Assembly (NCBI RefSeq): GCF_036226925.1 | Contig: NZ_CP109031.1 | Coordinates: forward strand, 806,001 to 870,000 | Reading direction: 5' to 3' | Source: Streptomyces sp. NBC_00659 | GTDB lineage: Bacteria; Actinomycetota; Actinomycetes; Streptomycetales; Streptomycetaceae | DNA length: 64,000 nt | In this document: in pieces, positions 28,316 to 36,904 of the stretch | Layout of the letters: every line of letters begins with the position of its first letter | Position numbering within the stretch: position 1 is the first letter of the stretch | The notes under the pieces: generated by a model | What the model was told of the DNA's origin: nothing | What the model saw: the letters and a program-made list of their open reading frames with translations, nothing else | Databases searched by the model: none | Position numbers and translations under genes: made by a program

Positions 28316-28462
28316 TGAGCCTGCACCGAACACTCGGTGACGAGCCCGGCGTTGGTGGTCCAAGGAAAGACGTCCCGCTTCCTGCGGGGAAATGCAGGTG
28401 CAAGGCCTGCCCGGCGCTCCACATGCACCGCCTCCGGTCATTCGACCGGAGGCGGTGTTTCG
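28316..28462 (+). ncRNA. Candidate small RNA or 3'-UTR RNA after pflA
   Basis: Hairpins CACCGA-acac-TCGGTG (28324-28339), CCCGC-ttcct-GCGGG (28374-28388) and GCAGG-7 nt-CCTGC (28394-28410) follow one another, ending in an ideal Rho-independent terminator with a T-rich tail. The loop GGTGCAAGG is reminiscent of cobalamin- or FMN-riboswitch cores, but the full consensus of neither is present. The next gene points the other way, so any riboswitch would have no downstream target; a free small RNA or a pfl mRNA tail fits better. Confidence 0.5.
28426..28460 (+). terminator. Rho-independent terminator after the small RNA
   Basis: CACCGCCTCCGGTC (28426-28439), loop ATTC, and the perfect complement (28444-28457) are followed by TTTCGTT. 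Confidence 0.88.
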
Positions 28463-28499
28463 TTGTGCCCTGTCAGTGCGCTGTCATGTCAGGGCACTG

Positions 28500-29093
28500 T
28501 CAGTGGCCGGGAACGACGAGGTGCGCCCTCTCCCGGGGACGGGTCGTGTTCAGGTAGTGCTCCTCGGCCAGGCGCCAGCGGGCCTCCCAGTCGATGGGGC
28601 CGTGGTCGTCACCGCGGGCCCGGAGCCGACGCATGGACTCCTCGGGCGGGGTGTCGACGTAGACGACCAGGTCGTAGTGGTCGGCGAGTTCGGGCCGGGC
28701 GGTGTAGACACCCTCGACGAGGACGATGCCGTCGCAGGCGACGGCACACGCCTCGTCCGTGGCCAGGGATCCGGTCGGCCAGTCGTAGCGCCGGTAGACC
28801 GCGTCGTGGCCGGTGGCGAGCGGGGTGAGGACCTCGTCGCGCAGCCGCTGCCAGTCGAAATAGAGGTCGTAGCCCTGGGCAGGGGTCAGTGCGGCGCGTT
28901 CGTCGGCGTCCATCGGACGGTAGAAGTCGTCTCCGTGCACGACCACGGCATCATCGAGCCGGGCCACGGCGGAGGCCAGGGTCGACTTGCCCGACCCGCC
29001 CATGCCGTCGACCGCGATCAGCACCAGCCCTTTGTCGGCGCGGGCGCGGGCGGCGGCCACGACGCGCTCCGCGACTGTTTCGATCTTCGTCAT
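28500..29093 (-). CDS. Uridine kinase-like P-loop kinase
   Basis: This 197-residue protein has the P-loop GMGGSGKST (about residues 29-37), followed by VVHGDDFYRP, the nucleoside-binding element of uridine kinase/phosphoribulokinase-type enzymes, and VLVEGVYTARPEL. The lid region RLRARGDDHG and WEARWRLAEEHYL completes the fold. It probably phosphorylates a nucleoside or small molecule with ATP. The ATG at 29093 is favoured because the frame before it is low complexity. It converges on the small RNA and precedes tRNA-fMet. Confidence 0.85.
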   Translation of the reverse strand: MTKIETVAERVVAAARARADKGLVLIAVDGMGGSGKSTLASAVARLDDAVVVHGDDFYRPMDADERAALTPAQGYDLYFDWQRLRDEVLTPLATGHDAVYRRYDWPTGSLATDEACAVACDGIVLVEGVYTARPELADHYDLVVYVDTPPEESMRRLRARGDDHGPIDWEARWRLAEEHYLNTTRPRERAHLVVPGH

Positions 29094-29196
29094 GAGGCGA
29101 TTGTGTCGGCACCGGGCGCTCCGCCCGAGCCGAATGAGCGGCACTCGTATGTTCCGACGACTCACGGGTCCGGGCGGCCGGGGAGACACGACACGG

Positions 29197-29230
29197 CAGA
29201 GGGGCCGACATCGTGATGTCGGCCCCTCTG
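29197..29230 (-). terminator. Terminator of the tRNA-fMet gene
   Basis: CAGAGGGGCCGACATC (29197-29212) and its perfect complement (29215-29230) form a 16-bp inverted repeat directly downstream of the tRNA. Confidence 0.8.
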
Positions 29231-29238
29231 TCTTCGAG

Positions 29239-29312
29239 TAGCGGGGACAGGATTTGAACCTGCGACCTCTGGGTTATGAGCCCAGCGAGCTACCGAGCTG
29301 CTCCACCCCGCG
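29239..29312 (-). tRNA. Initiator tRNA-fMet (anticodon CAT)
   Basis: Read on the minus strand, the acceptor begins CGCGGGG and ends CCCCGCT-A. The anticodon arm is CTGGGCTCATAACCCAG, and the T-arm contains GGTTCAAATCC. The first pair C1/T72 is unpaired and the anticodon stem has three G-C pairs, both marks of initiator tRNA. CCA is not encoded. The 74-nt length includes the discriminator base. Confidence 0.95.
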
Positions 29313-29386
29313 TCGGTGAAATCAACTCTACGCCATGTTTTCCGGACCCTGGACCATGATCGCCCGCCGGCGGGCTGCGCGGGCTG

Positions 29387-29818
29387 TCACACGTCGGTGG
29401 GCAGACCGCTCACTTCGGCGATGCCCCGCAGTTCCTCGTCCTGACGGTGCCGCTCTCCGATGAAGTCGGCGATCTCTTTGCACCGCTCGGGATCATCGGC
29501 CGTACCCGAATCCGTGACGACCCGGACGACACCGATCTCCTCGGTCTCCAGCTCGACGATCCGGTTGTCCAGGCGTCCCGTGACCGCTACGGCGACCACG
29601 AGGGACGCCTCGTCACGGACCTCCTGCGGGACGCTCTCGGGTTCCTCGCCGTCGAGACACAGTTCGATCGCTCCCACCCTCTCCTCCCTGATCGCTTCGA
29701 GTACGGGCTCGACCATGCGCAGCAAGAGCGCGTAGTCCGCCGGAGCCATACGCAGGCGGAGCATTTCGAGGTACAGGTCGAGGGGCCGGTCATCCGGTGC
29801 CTGCTCTGATGCGTCCAT
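29387..29818 (-). CDS. Hypothetical protein, 143 residues
   Basis: An acidic, soluble protein I do not recognise. It begins MDASEQAPDDRPLDLYLEML, continues with helices around YALLLRMVEPVLEAI, and has a beta-rich middle with repeated Val (ASLVVAVAVTGRLDN; IGVVRVVTD). Codon bias is good. The ATG at 29818 is the most plausible; the frame runs upstream to 30013 with poorer composition. It lies between tRNA-fMet and the sortase-anchored DUF1996 gene without evident linkage. Confidence 0.6.
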   Translation of the reverse strand: MDASEQAPDDRPLDLYLEMLRLRMAPADYALLLRMVEPVLEAIREERVGAIELCLDGEEPESVPQEVRDEASLVVAVAVTGRLDNRIVELETEEIGVVRVVTDSGTADDPERCKEIADFIGERHRQDEELRGIAEVSGLPTDV

Positions 29819-30074
29819 GGAGCTTCGCCTTCCCCAATGTGGACGACATGATCGCGTCTCCCACCAGCATGCTGCGAATCGGCTCACCCCGCCGGTCGAG
29901 ACAGCCGTCCGGAACACGGCCGAGGGGGCTCGTGCCCTGTCCGCACAGGCCACGAGCCCCCTCAAACTCGTTGTCCGGAATTCGTCCGTGAGGACTCGTC
30001 CAGCGAGTTTCATCCGTCAGGAGTCATCTGTCAGGACTCATCCGTCGGGAGTCGCCCGTACCGGGCTGTCCGTG

Positions 30075-32105
30075 TCACGCGTAGGTGCGCCGGATCCGGT
30101 AGAGCACGAAGATGCCGGAGACGACGAAGATCCCGCCGATCACACCCGGCCACAGGTTCGCCCCGGTCTCGGCGAGCCCGCCGGTCCCGACCGCCTGCGG
30201 CTCGATCCCCGACGTGGCCGGCGGGTAGGACACGGCCGCGGGTTCCGTCTGCGCGGGTGTCCCCACCTCGGCGCCCTGGTCGTCGCCCGGGGTCGTCACA
30301 TCGGACTTGGGCTCCACCGTGGCGGGAGGCGCGTCGCCCCCGGCCGGCTCGGTGGCCGGAGCTTCCTCGGCGGGCTCTTCGGTCCGACCGCCTCCGTTGT
30401 CACCGGAGCCCTGCTCACCCTTGCCGTCGGACGGGTCGTCCGCGGTGGGCGCCGGCTCCTCGGAGGGGTTCTCCGCGGGCTCCTCGGAGGGATTCGGGTC
30501 CGCCTCCGACGGGTTCGGGGCCGCCTCGGAGGGGTTCGGCTCGGCACTCTGCGACGGCTCGTCGGTGGCCGGCGGATCCTCCTGCTGGCCGCCCCCGTCA
30601 CCGGCGCCCGCGCCGCACTTCTTGCCGCTGTTGATGCAGTCGACCACGTTCTTCATGGTGCCTTCGTCGAAGACGTTGATGAAGTCGCCGTGGTCCGTGA
30701 CCGGCTTGTGGAGGTTCTCCGGGAAGGAGTCCACCGCGAACAGCGGCGACGTACGGCCGCCGTCCTGGAGGCTCGGCGCGTCGATGCCGTAGACGATGCG
30801 CTGCACCAACTGCGGAATGGCCTTGAAACTGCCCGGGCAGTTGCCCTGGGCGTCCGCGAAGGCCACGTGGGTACGGTGGTTGGCGCTGTCGATGTTCGCG
30901 CCGTCCCAGCAGCTCTGGAACTTGAAGGTGCGCACCACGTCGCTGCCCTGCGGGCAGAGCGGGTACTTGTCCTTCAGCTGCCGGTCCTCGAAACCGGTGC
31001 AGCTCCAGGAGGCGTTGGCGTTCGCGGGGCCGTTGACGAAGGCCTTGGCGTCACCGGTGATGATGCGCAGCAGCCGCGGCATCTCCGTGACCTTGCTGCG
31101 CGGGTTGCCGACGAAGGTCAGCGTGACCTGCTCGGGCGTGACGATCTTGCCGGCGTTGCCCTCGGTCCCGCCTCCGGGGGAACCCGCGTCGCGTTCCTGG
31201 GTTCCGTTCTGGAGGCGCACCACGGGCCAGAAGTACGAGGACTTGTCGCCCTTGTCCTGGCAGGAGGTGTCGGCCTTGGCCAGGTCGTCGTCACTGGCGA
31301 AGGCGGTGTTGGACTGGTTGCCGATGTAGTCGTGGAAGTGGTGGGCGCCGTTGGTGACACCGGGAGCCACGATCACGTTGTCCGAGTTGAACAGGCCGTT
31401 GGCGTTCACTCCGCAGCTGGAGACGAACTCGCCCTGGGAGGCGTCGGCCTGGGGCTGCGGGTTCGCCACGTTGGGCTGGACGGACTTGATGTCCGCGTAG
31501 TCGGCGGCCACGGGGCCGTTGCCGGCCGGTGCGGCGCCTCCCTGCTGGCCGCCCTGGTTCTGGGACGCGCCGGCGCTCGGTGACGCGCTGTTCTGGTCCT
31601 GCGGCGCGGCGCTCTGACCGGTGTCCGCCCCGGTGCCGGGTTGGTTGCCGGAGGGACGCAAGGTGCAGGCCGCGAAACCGTCGAGCCCGCTCGGCGGGTC
31701 GCCCGCGGCATCGATCGCGGCCACGATGCGGCCGATCGACTCGGACCGCTTCTCCTTCAGCGGATTCATGATGGCGTCGGCGCCGCTGTCGCCGTTCTGC
31801 TGCATCTGGTCGGCGCTTGCCTGGAGTTGCCGGTACGCCTCGGCGATCTGCTGGTCCAGGTCTGCGAGTTCCTTGTCGACGCCATCCTTCGCGGCGTCCG
31901 GAACCGTCTTCAACTGTTCGCCGACGTCAGGGCAGTCGATGGTGGCGGACCCGGCGGACAGGACGTTCGCGTCCGTCGCGCCGGTCTCGCTCGCCGATGC
32001 GTAGACGTTGACTCCTACGAGTCCGCCTCCGCCCAGTATCAGTGCGAAAGCTGCAGAGGTCGCGCGGCGTGCGCCCGTTGGGCGTCTGCGCGTGTTGCGT
32101 CCCAA
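30075..32105 (-). CDS. DUF1996 surface protein with LAETG sortase signal
   Basis: This 676-residue protein starts with a signal peptide (RR-rich start, hydrophobic AAFALILGGGGLVGVNVYA). A predicted coiled-coil (about 60-115, LDQQIAEAYRQLQASADQMQ) and a Gly/Gln/Ala linker precede a DUF1996 domain (about 220-500) with GAHHFHDYIGN near its start. A long Pro/Glu/Ser-rich stalk with PNPSE-type repeats runs to about 630. The C-terminus is a sorting signal: LAETG at 644-648, a membrane helix and the basic tail RIRRTYA. Streptomyces class E sortases recognise LAXTG, so the protein should be covalently attached to peptidoglycan. DUF1996 occurs in fungi and actinomycetes; its function is unknown. Confidence 0.88.
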   Translation of the reverse strand: MGRNTRRRPTGARRATSAAFALILGGGGLVGVNVYASASETGATDANVLSAGSATIDCPDVGEQLKTVPDAAKDGVDKELADLDQQIAEAYRQLQASADQMQQNGDSGADAIMNPLKEKRSESIGRIVAAIDAAGDPPSGLDGFAACTLRPSGNQPGTGADTGQSAAPQDQNSASPSAGASQNQGGQQGGAAPAGNGPVAADYADIKSVQPNVANPQPQADASQGEFVSSCGVNANGLFNSDNVIVAPGVTNGAHHFHDYIGNQSNTAFASDDDLAKADTSCQDKGDKSSYFWPVVRLQNGTQERDAGSPGGGTEGNAGKIVTPEQVTLTFVGNPRSKVTEMPRLLRIITGDAKAFVNGPANANASWSCTGFEDRQLKDKYPLCPQGSDVVRTFKFQSCWDGANIDSANHRTHVAFADAQGNCPGSFKAIPQLVQRIVYGIDAPSLQDGGRTSPLFAVDSFPENLHKPVTDHGDFINVFDEGTMKNVVDCINSGKKCGAGAGDGGGQQEDPPATDEPSQSAEPNPSEAAPNPSEADPNPSEEPAENPSEEPAPTADDPSDGKGEQGSGDNGGGRTEEPAEEAPATEPAGGDAPPATVEPKSDVTTPGDDQGAEVGTPAQTEPAAVSYPPATSGIEPQAVGTGGLAETGANLWPGVIGGIFVVSGIFVLYRIRRTYA

Positions 32106-32473
32106 GGTGGTGCTCCTACGCGTCGTGGTCGGCTCGGCATGGAAATTCCCCTGCCCCTATACGCACGCGGGTCGCGTTGTGTTCAGCCGTCTCCCGAATT
32201 CACAGTGACCCCGTATGGAGCAACTGCCCCAGGGCGCTTCGGTGAACGCCGGAAGCCCCTCTCACCCCCGGGCGGACCGGGCGGCGGCGAGCGTGGCGCG
32301 CGCACCCCTGCGGTTGCACCGGGCGCGGACCGATGGCCTGATGGGAGCACTGCACCACGGGTACGCCCTGGACGTGGGGCCCCGGTCATGCCCCGGGCCG
32401 GTGGCACAGGGCAGGGTGCTCCGCCGCTTCCTCCGTGGGCACGGCCAGGGCAGCGGCGTGAGGCGGTGAACCA
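32106..32473. other. 368-bp divergent intergenic region
   Basis: No gene is supportable. On the minus strand a TATAGG element lies about 50 bp before the DUF1996 start, a possible -10 box without a clear -35. Confidence 0.35.
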
Positions 32474-33703
32474 GTGACGGGAGCGGAGATCGACTTCGGC
32501 GGCGTCTTCCACGCCCTGCCCGGCATGGTCGCCCTGCTCACCCCGGAGATGGTCTTCGTGGACGCCAACGACGACTACCTGAGCAACTCCGGGCGCTCCC
32601 GGGAGCAACTGGTCGGCCGGTACCTCTTCGACGTCTTTCCCGACCGGCCGGGCGACCCCGCCTCCACCGGGATGCGGAACCTGGAGGCGTCCTTGCGCCG
32701 GGTGGTGGAGTCCGGCGAGCGCGACGCCATGGCCCTCCAGCGGTACGACGTGGAGTCACTGGACCGGCCGGGTGTCTGGGAGGAACGGTACTGGAGCCCG
32801 GTCAACGCCCCGGTGCTCCATGCTGACGGCACGGTGGCGCTGGTGGTGCACCGGGTGGAGGAGGTCACCGAACTCATCCGCGCCCGCGGCGGGCACGCAC
32901 CGGGCGACCGGACCCCGGTGCTGGAGGCCGAGTTGTACACGCGGGCCCGGGAGCTGCAGGAGGTGAACGAGCGCCTGCGGCGTGCCCACGCCCGCGAACG
33001 GGAGGTCGCCGTCGCGCTCCAGGACGCGCTGCTGCCCTCACCGAACCAGGTGGTGACACACCATGCCGCCATGCGCTACCAGCCGGCCACGAGTTCGCTG
33101 AACGTGTGCGGGGACTGGTACGACCTGGTGGCACTGGACGGCGACCGGATGGCGGTCGCGGTGGGCGATGTCGTGGGCCACGGGCTGCCCGCCGCCTGTG
33201 TCATGGGCCAGTTGCGCAGTGCCCTCAGTGCCGCGTCCCGGGCCTCCGCCGGTCCCGCGCGCGCACTCGAGGTGCTCGGGCTGTACGCGCGTTCCGTCGA
33301 GGGTGCCGAGTCCACCACGGCGGTGACGGCCTGGATCGACTGGGAGAGGCACACCATCGCGTACAGCAGCGCGGGACATCCTCCGCCGGCTCTCCTGCGC
33401 GGCGACGGGAGAGTGGAGTTCCTGGACGGGGCGACCGACCCGCCGCTGGGAGCCCGGCCGGAGCACGTGGACCGCCCCGAGGCCTCGACGGACTTCGTCA
33501 CGGGCGACACCCTGGTCCTGTACACCGACGGTCTGATCGAGCGCCGCACCGAGGACATCGACGTAGGCCTCTCACGGCTTGCCGCCGCGCTGACCCGCCA
33601 CCGGGGGGCCGAGCCCGAGGCCCTCGCCGACGCGCTGCTGTCGGAGCTGCTCCCGCCCGGTGGCGTCACCGACGACACGGCGCTGGTGATCCTCCCGCTG
33701 TGA
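32474..33703 (+). CDS. PAS-domain SpoIIE-type PP2C phosphatase
   Basis: This 409-residue soluble protein has an N-terminal PAS domain (about 5-125; MVALLTPEMVFVDANDDYL is the classic opening) and a C-terminal SpoIIE domain (about 190-408) with metal ligands in VCGDWYDLV, VGDVVGHGL, LVLYTDGLIE and TDDTALV. A short coiled-coil signalling helix rich in Arg/Glu joins them. It should dephosphorylate anti-anti-sigma proteins in response to a ligand or redox cue. The start is GTG at 32474. Its 3' end overlaps the convergent membrane-protein gene by 132 bp. Confidence 0.88.
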   Translation: MTGAEIDFGGVFHALPGMVALLTPEMVFVDANDDYLSNSGRSREQLVGRYLFDVFPDRPGDPASTGMRNLEASLRRVVESGERDAMALQRYDVESLDRPGVWEERYWSPVNAPVLHADGTVALVVHRVEEVTELIRARGGHAPGDRTPVLEAELYTRARELQEVNERLRRAHAREREVAVALQDALLPSPNQVVTHHAAMRYQPATSSLNVCGDWYDLVALDGDRMAVAVGDVVGHGLPAACVMGQLRSALSAASRASAGPARALEVLGLYARSVEGAESTTAVTAWIDWERHTIAYSSAGHPPPALLRGDGRVEFLDGATDPPLGARPEHVDRPEASTDFVTGDTLVLYTDGLIERRTEDIDVGLSRLAAALTRHRGAEPEALADALLSELLPPGGVTDDTALVILPL

Positions 33704-34438
33704 GCCCGACCGGCGGGGGACGGCTCCGGGGTCCGGCGACCGACCGACGGCGGTGAAGGCCGCCGGGGTGAGCCGGTGGGAGCGGACGACCGCGAGCACG
33801 CATACGGCGAGGAGGGCCGCGGCCAGGGCGGCCAGGGCACGCAGCGGCCCCGTCGGCACCGGTCCCGCGGTCAGGGCGCGTGGCGGCATCCGCCCCTGGG
33901 GGTCGTAGACGACGGCGAGCACGTCCCCCGGCCGGGTGGTCCGCCCGCATCCCCGCCATACGCGGACCCTGAGCGGTGCGCCGTCCCGGGCGACCACCGA
34001 GCACAGATAGCGGGTGCGGCCCACGCCCTCCTTCCCGCCGCCCTCGACGGACGTGACGACCATGGGCGCCACCCGCTCGCCGTCCGCCGGCACCACGTCC
34101 GCCGCGGCCTGCGGGGCCTGGAGGGCGAGACACACGCCGAGGGCCGCGACGACCCCGACCAGCGCCCGCCCCGCCCGCAGGAGAACCAGGTGCAGGACGA
34201 GGATCCCGGCGCACACGAGCCCGGCCTCCCCGCTGGCCAGTACCGGCACTCCGGTCCGGTCGCCGAGGACCCCGGCGCCGACGATCGATCCGGCCCCCAG
34301 CACTCCGGCGAGGATTCCCTCCCCCACCAGCCACCGGGGCGGCCATCCGACGAACTCGGCGGGCCCCCACACCGTGCTCCGCATGTACGCCGTCAGGTCC
34401 GGCTCCCGGACGGGCGCAGGACGACGCCACCCGCGCAT
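33572..34438 (-). CDS. Hypothetical membrane protein
   Basis: This 288-residue protein has a cytoplasmic start (MRGWRRPAPVREPDLTAYM), two or three hydrophobic helices (about 35-110), an extracytoplasmic domain with two cysteines (TRYLCSVVARDG; WRGCGRTTRPGD), and a fourth helix ALAALAAALLAVCVLAVV near 205. The family is not recognised. The ATG at 34438 has GGGGGTGG upstream. The last 44 codons overlap the end of the convergent PAS-phosphatase gene and look like an antisense shadow, so the native C-terminus may have been extended by loss of an earlier stop. Confidence 0.65.
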   Translation of the reverse strand: MRGWRRPAPVREPDLTAYMRSTVWGPAEFVGWPPRWLVGEGILAGVLGAGSIVGAGVLGDRTGVPVLASGEAGLVCAGILVLHLVLLRAGRALVGVVAALGVCLALQAPQAAADVVPADGERVAPMVVTSVEGGGKEGVGRTRYLCSVVARDGAPLRVRVWRGCGRTTRPGDVLAVVYDPQGRMPPRALTAGPVPTGPLRALAALAAALLAVCVLAVVRSHRLTPAAFTAVGRSPDPGAVPRRSGSQREDHQRRVVGDATGREQLRQQRVGEGLGLGPPVAGQRGGKP

Positions 34439-34656
34439 ACCTGGACCACCCCCGGCAACATTCCTCGTCGTTCGACGCCTCGTATCCTGCCGTCCGGGCA
34501 CGGGCCGCGGCTCTGCCCCGGTCCGGAACAGATGGCGTGGACACCGTTGCCGGGAGTCGGCAGCGAAGATCCGGTCGGGCCCCCGGGAGCGAAGGCGATT
34601 CAGACATCCTGGTGACGGAGTGTCAATTGCGTTGATTCCGGGCGCAGTCGGCTTTG

Positions 34657-35583
34657 TCAGCCCTCGGCGGCGGGGTTCTGCCGGGGTGGTACCGCCGAGG
34701 ATCGCGCCAGCAGGACGCGTCCGCCGAGGCCGGCCAGCAGGAGCCCGGCCACCATGGGCACGAGGCAGAGGGCAGGACCCGAGGACCAGTCGACGGCGGC
34801 GGCGCGGCAGGCCAGCACGACGGTCACGGCGACGGCGGTCCCGGGCAGGGCGATCAGCGCCGGGCCGGTGCGGCCGAGGTCGTCCTCGGCGAGCGCGCCG
34901 AGGACGCCGACGCCGAGGGCCAGTGCCCAGACGCCGAGCGCCTGCGCGTCGGGGCGGTCGACGCTCCACGGCACGAAGCCGGCCCAGAAGCCGGGCCGGA
35001 CGAGCAGACCCGTGCCGATACCGAGCCACGCCGAACCGAGCACGGCCAGCGCCGGTTTCGACCAGCCGGGCAGCGGCGCACCGCGCGGGCCGAGCGGCCG
35101 GCCGGGGGTGAGGTACTGCAGGACCAGTGCGATCAGGGCGCACACGCACAGCGCGCCGAGCACGAAGAGCCAGCCGAGGCTGAACAGCACGGGGACGATG
35201 GAGCCGCCCCGCGCGATGTACAGCTGCCCCGCGTTGAGCAGGCTCACGGTGAACAGCCCGACCAGGACGACGGCCAGCGGGTGGACGAGCGAGCGGGCCT
35301 CGTGCCAGGCGCGGGCCCGGCTCACCGCGAAGAGTCCGGGAGCGGTGCCGAGCATGGCCGCGCCGATCAGTCCTGGAGTGAGCGACTCGGGGGAGCGCCA
35401 CGCACCGAAGACGTGTCCGGTGAGGGCCACGGCCGCCAGCAGGCCGCCGACGAGGACGCTGACCACGGCGACCGCGGTGGCCAGCATCGCCACTCCGGCG
35501 GTCAGCGGCCGCCCACCCGCCGCGAGGAGCCTCGGCTGCCCGGGGACGTCGTCGGTCCTGGGCGGGTCGGATGCGTTCGGCAT
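34657..35583 (-). CDS. Hypothetical multi-pass membrane protein
   Basis: This 308-residue protein contains about eight hydrophobic helices beginning at residue 27 (GVAMLATAVAVVSVLVGGLLA). I do not recognise the family. Cytoplasmic ends are Pro/Asp-rich at the N-terminus and Pro/Arg-rich at the C-terminus. It is transcribed after the DUF2306 gene with a 61-bp gap, suggesting one operon under the PadR regulator's control. Confidence 0.68.
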   Translation of the reverse strand: MPNASDPPRTDDVPGQPRLLAAGGRPLTAGVAMLATAVAVVSVLVGGLLAAVALTGHVFGAWRSPESLTPGLIGAAMLGTAPGLFAVSRARAWHEARSLVHPLAVVLVGLFTVSLLNAGQLYIARGGSIVPVLFSLGWLFVLGALCVCALIALVLQYLTPGRPLGPRGAPLPGWSKPALAVLGSAWLGIGTGLLVRPGFWAGFVPWSVDRPDAQALGVWALALGVGVLGALAEDDLGRTGPALIALPGTAVAVTVVLACRAAAVDWSSGPALCLVPMVAGLLLAGLGGRVLLARSSAVPPRQNPAAEG

Positions 35584-35644
35584 GGGGATTCCGTTTCCGG
35601 ACGTAGGGCGCGATGAAATGAACGGGCCGGGGGATGAGGAGGGG

Positions 35645-36820
35645 CTAGGAGACCGGTGCCGAGAGACGGGTGACCGAACCGGGGGCGGGCGCCGCCCTCT
35701 TGAGGACCTCCCGTGCGTACATGACGCGCACGCTGACGATCAGCGTCGCCGTGAACGCCATGGCGCCGCAGCCGATCGCCGCCCCCGCGGCCAGCGCCGT
35801 GAGCCCGTCGAGCCCCAGCGACCGCTCGAAGAGCGGAGCGGCCCCGGCCGACAGCACCGGCGCCAGACACAGGGCCGCCCAGTGAAGGCGCCACTCCTCC
35901 CGTGCCCAGAGGCGGCCCTCCCGGCCGGCGCGCCTCGCGCGCAGGGCCATCACCGCGTACGTGACGGCGTACGGCAGGAGATAGGCGAGCAGGAGCCGCC
36001 TCCCCCGCGTCCCGTGGTCCAGCGAGGAGCGCGCGATCCAGGTCAGCGCGGCCGCTCCGGCCAGGTGCGCGAGGGCCAGGACGGGCACAGGGGCCCACGA
36101 CCCGGACACCCCCGCGACCTGCGCGCGCCGGTCGAGGGAACGCGAGGCGATCAGGGCGCCGAAAGCGACGACGGAGCCCAGGTGCATGGTGGCCAACTGG
36201 TTGATGTCGGCCATGGACAGTCCCGGCAGGATCAGCGGCAGGCCACCCCACTCGAAGCGGAGCAGCGGGGCGGTCAGCAGGAAGCCGTAGCACAGCAGCA
36301 TCCAGCGCTGGTGCAGGTCGGGGAACCCCCCGACGGCGGCGAGCACTCCGAACGTCACGCTCATCACGGTGCCCACCAGGATGGTCGCGAGCACGATCCA
36401 GAAGGCGGCGCCGCTGAAGGCGTCCCCGGGGGCCGTGCGCGCCAGGTACATCCCGGCGCCCGCCATCGAGGCGTACACGGTCACCGCGAAGGCCACCCCG
36501 AGACCCCGGTGCAGCCGCGTGCGCCGCCGTACGGCGGTGAGCACCTGCGCGGGGCCCAGCAGCATCAGCACACCACCGAGCACCGAGTGCACGATCATCG
36601 GCACGAGGCTGTGGCGGTACGGCCCGATCCGGGTGGCCAGCGCGTCGGCCACGTAGCGCGGCGAGACCACGTGGGCCAGGATCCACTCACCGAACGCCGG
36701 CGCGCCGGGGTGCGCGTAGGGCCACAGCTCGGTCATCGCGATCGGCGCGTAGCCCACGCACACGGCGGACACGGCGATGACGGCGAGGCGGCGCCAGGTG
36801 GTGCCCGTGGGACGACGCAC
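35645..36820 (-). CDS. DUF2306-type membrane protein
   Basis: This 391-residue protein has about ten membrane helices. The core resembles DUF2306: HSLVPMIVHSVLGGVLMLLG then RRRTRLHRGLGVAFAVTVY, and LHQRWMLLCYGFLLTAPLLR, with histidines at helix ends as in haem-like or redox membrane proteins. Function is unknown. The GTG start at 36820 has AGGGAG upstream. A perfect 8-bp inverted repeat 35 bp before the start, and a divergently placed PadR gene upstream in the same direction, suggest repression by PadR. Confidence 0.75.
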   Translation of the reverse strand: MRRPTGTTWRRLAVIAVSAVCVGYAPIAMTELWPYAHPGAPAFGEWILAHVVSPRYVADALATRIGPYRHSLVPMIVHSVLGGVLMLLGPAQVLTAVRRRTRLHRGLGVAFAVTVYASMAGAGMYLARTAPGDAFSGAAFWIVLATILVGTVMSVTFGVLAAVGGFPDLHQRWMLLCYGFLLTAPLLRFEWGGLPLILPGLSMADINQLATMHLGSVVAFGALIASRSLDRRAQVAGVSGSWAPVPVLALAHLAGAAALTWIARSSLDHGTRGRRLLLAYLLPYAVTYAVMALRARRAGREGRLWAREEWRLHWAALCLAPVLSAGAAPLFERSLGLDGLTALAAGAAIGCGAMAFTATLIVSVRVMYAREVLKRAAPAPGSVTRLSAPVS

Positions 36821-36854
36821 GACGACTCCCTGCTCGTGGCCGCGGCCCGGCCAT

Positions 36855-36877
36855 CGATAGTCTCGTTTGGACTATCG
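36855..36877. promoter_or_regulatory. Probable PadR operator
   Basis: CGATAGTC (36855-36862) and GACTATCG (36870-36877) are perfect 8-bp arms separated by 7 bp, between the PadR gene and the DUF2306 gene. The AT-rich patch also supplies -10-like sequence for the DUF2306 promoter. Confidence 0.6.
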
Positions 36878-36904
36878 AGACGGTAGGGCCGTCCACCGCC
36901 GGGG

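Noticed and set aside
28316..28462. FMN or cobalamin riboswitch
   Set aside because: Only the GGTGCAA hairpin resembles these cores; the remaining conserved blocks are missing and there is no downstream gene on the same strand.
29313..29386. Integrative element attachment site at the tRNA-fMet gene
   Set aside because: No integrase gene or second copy of the tRNA 3' end is present in the window.
31817..32469. Small plus-strand frames before the PAS phosphatase
   Set aside because: They overlap the DUF1996 gene or have unbiased composition; no conserved pattern.
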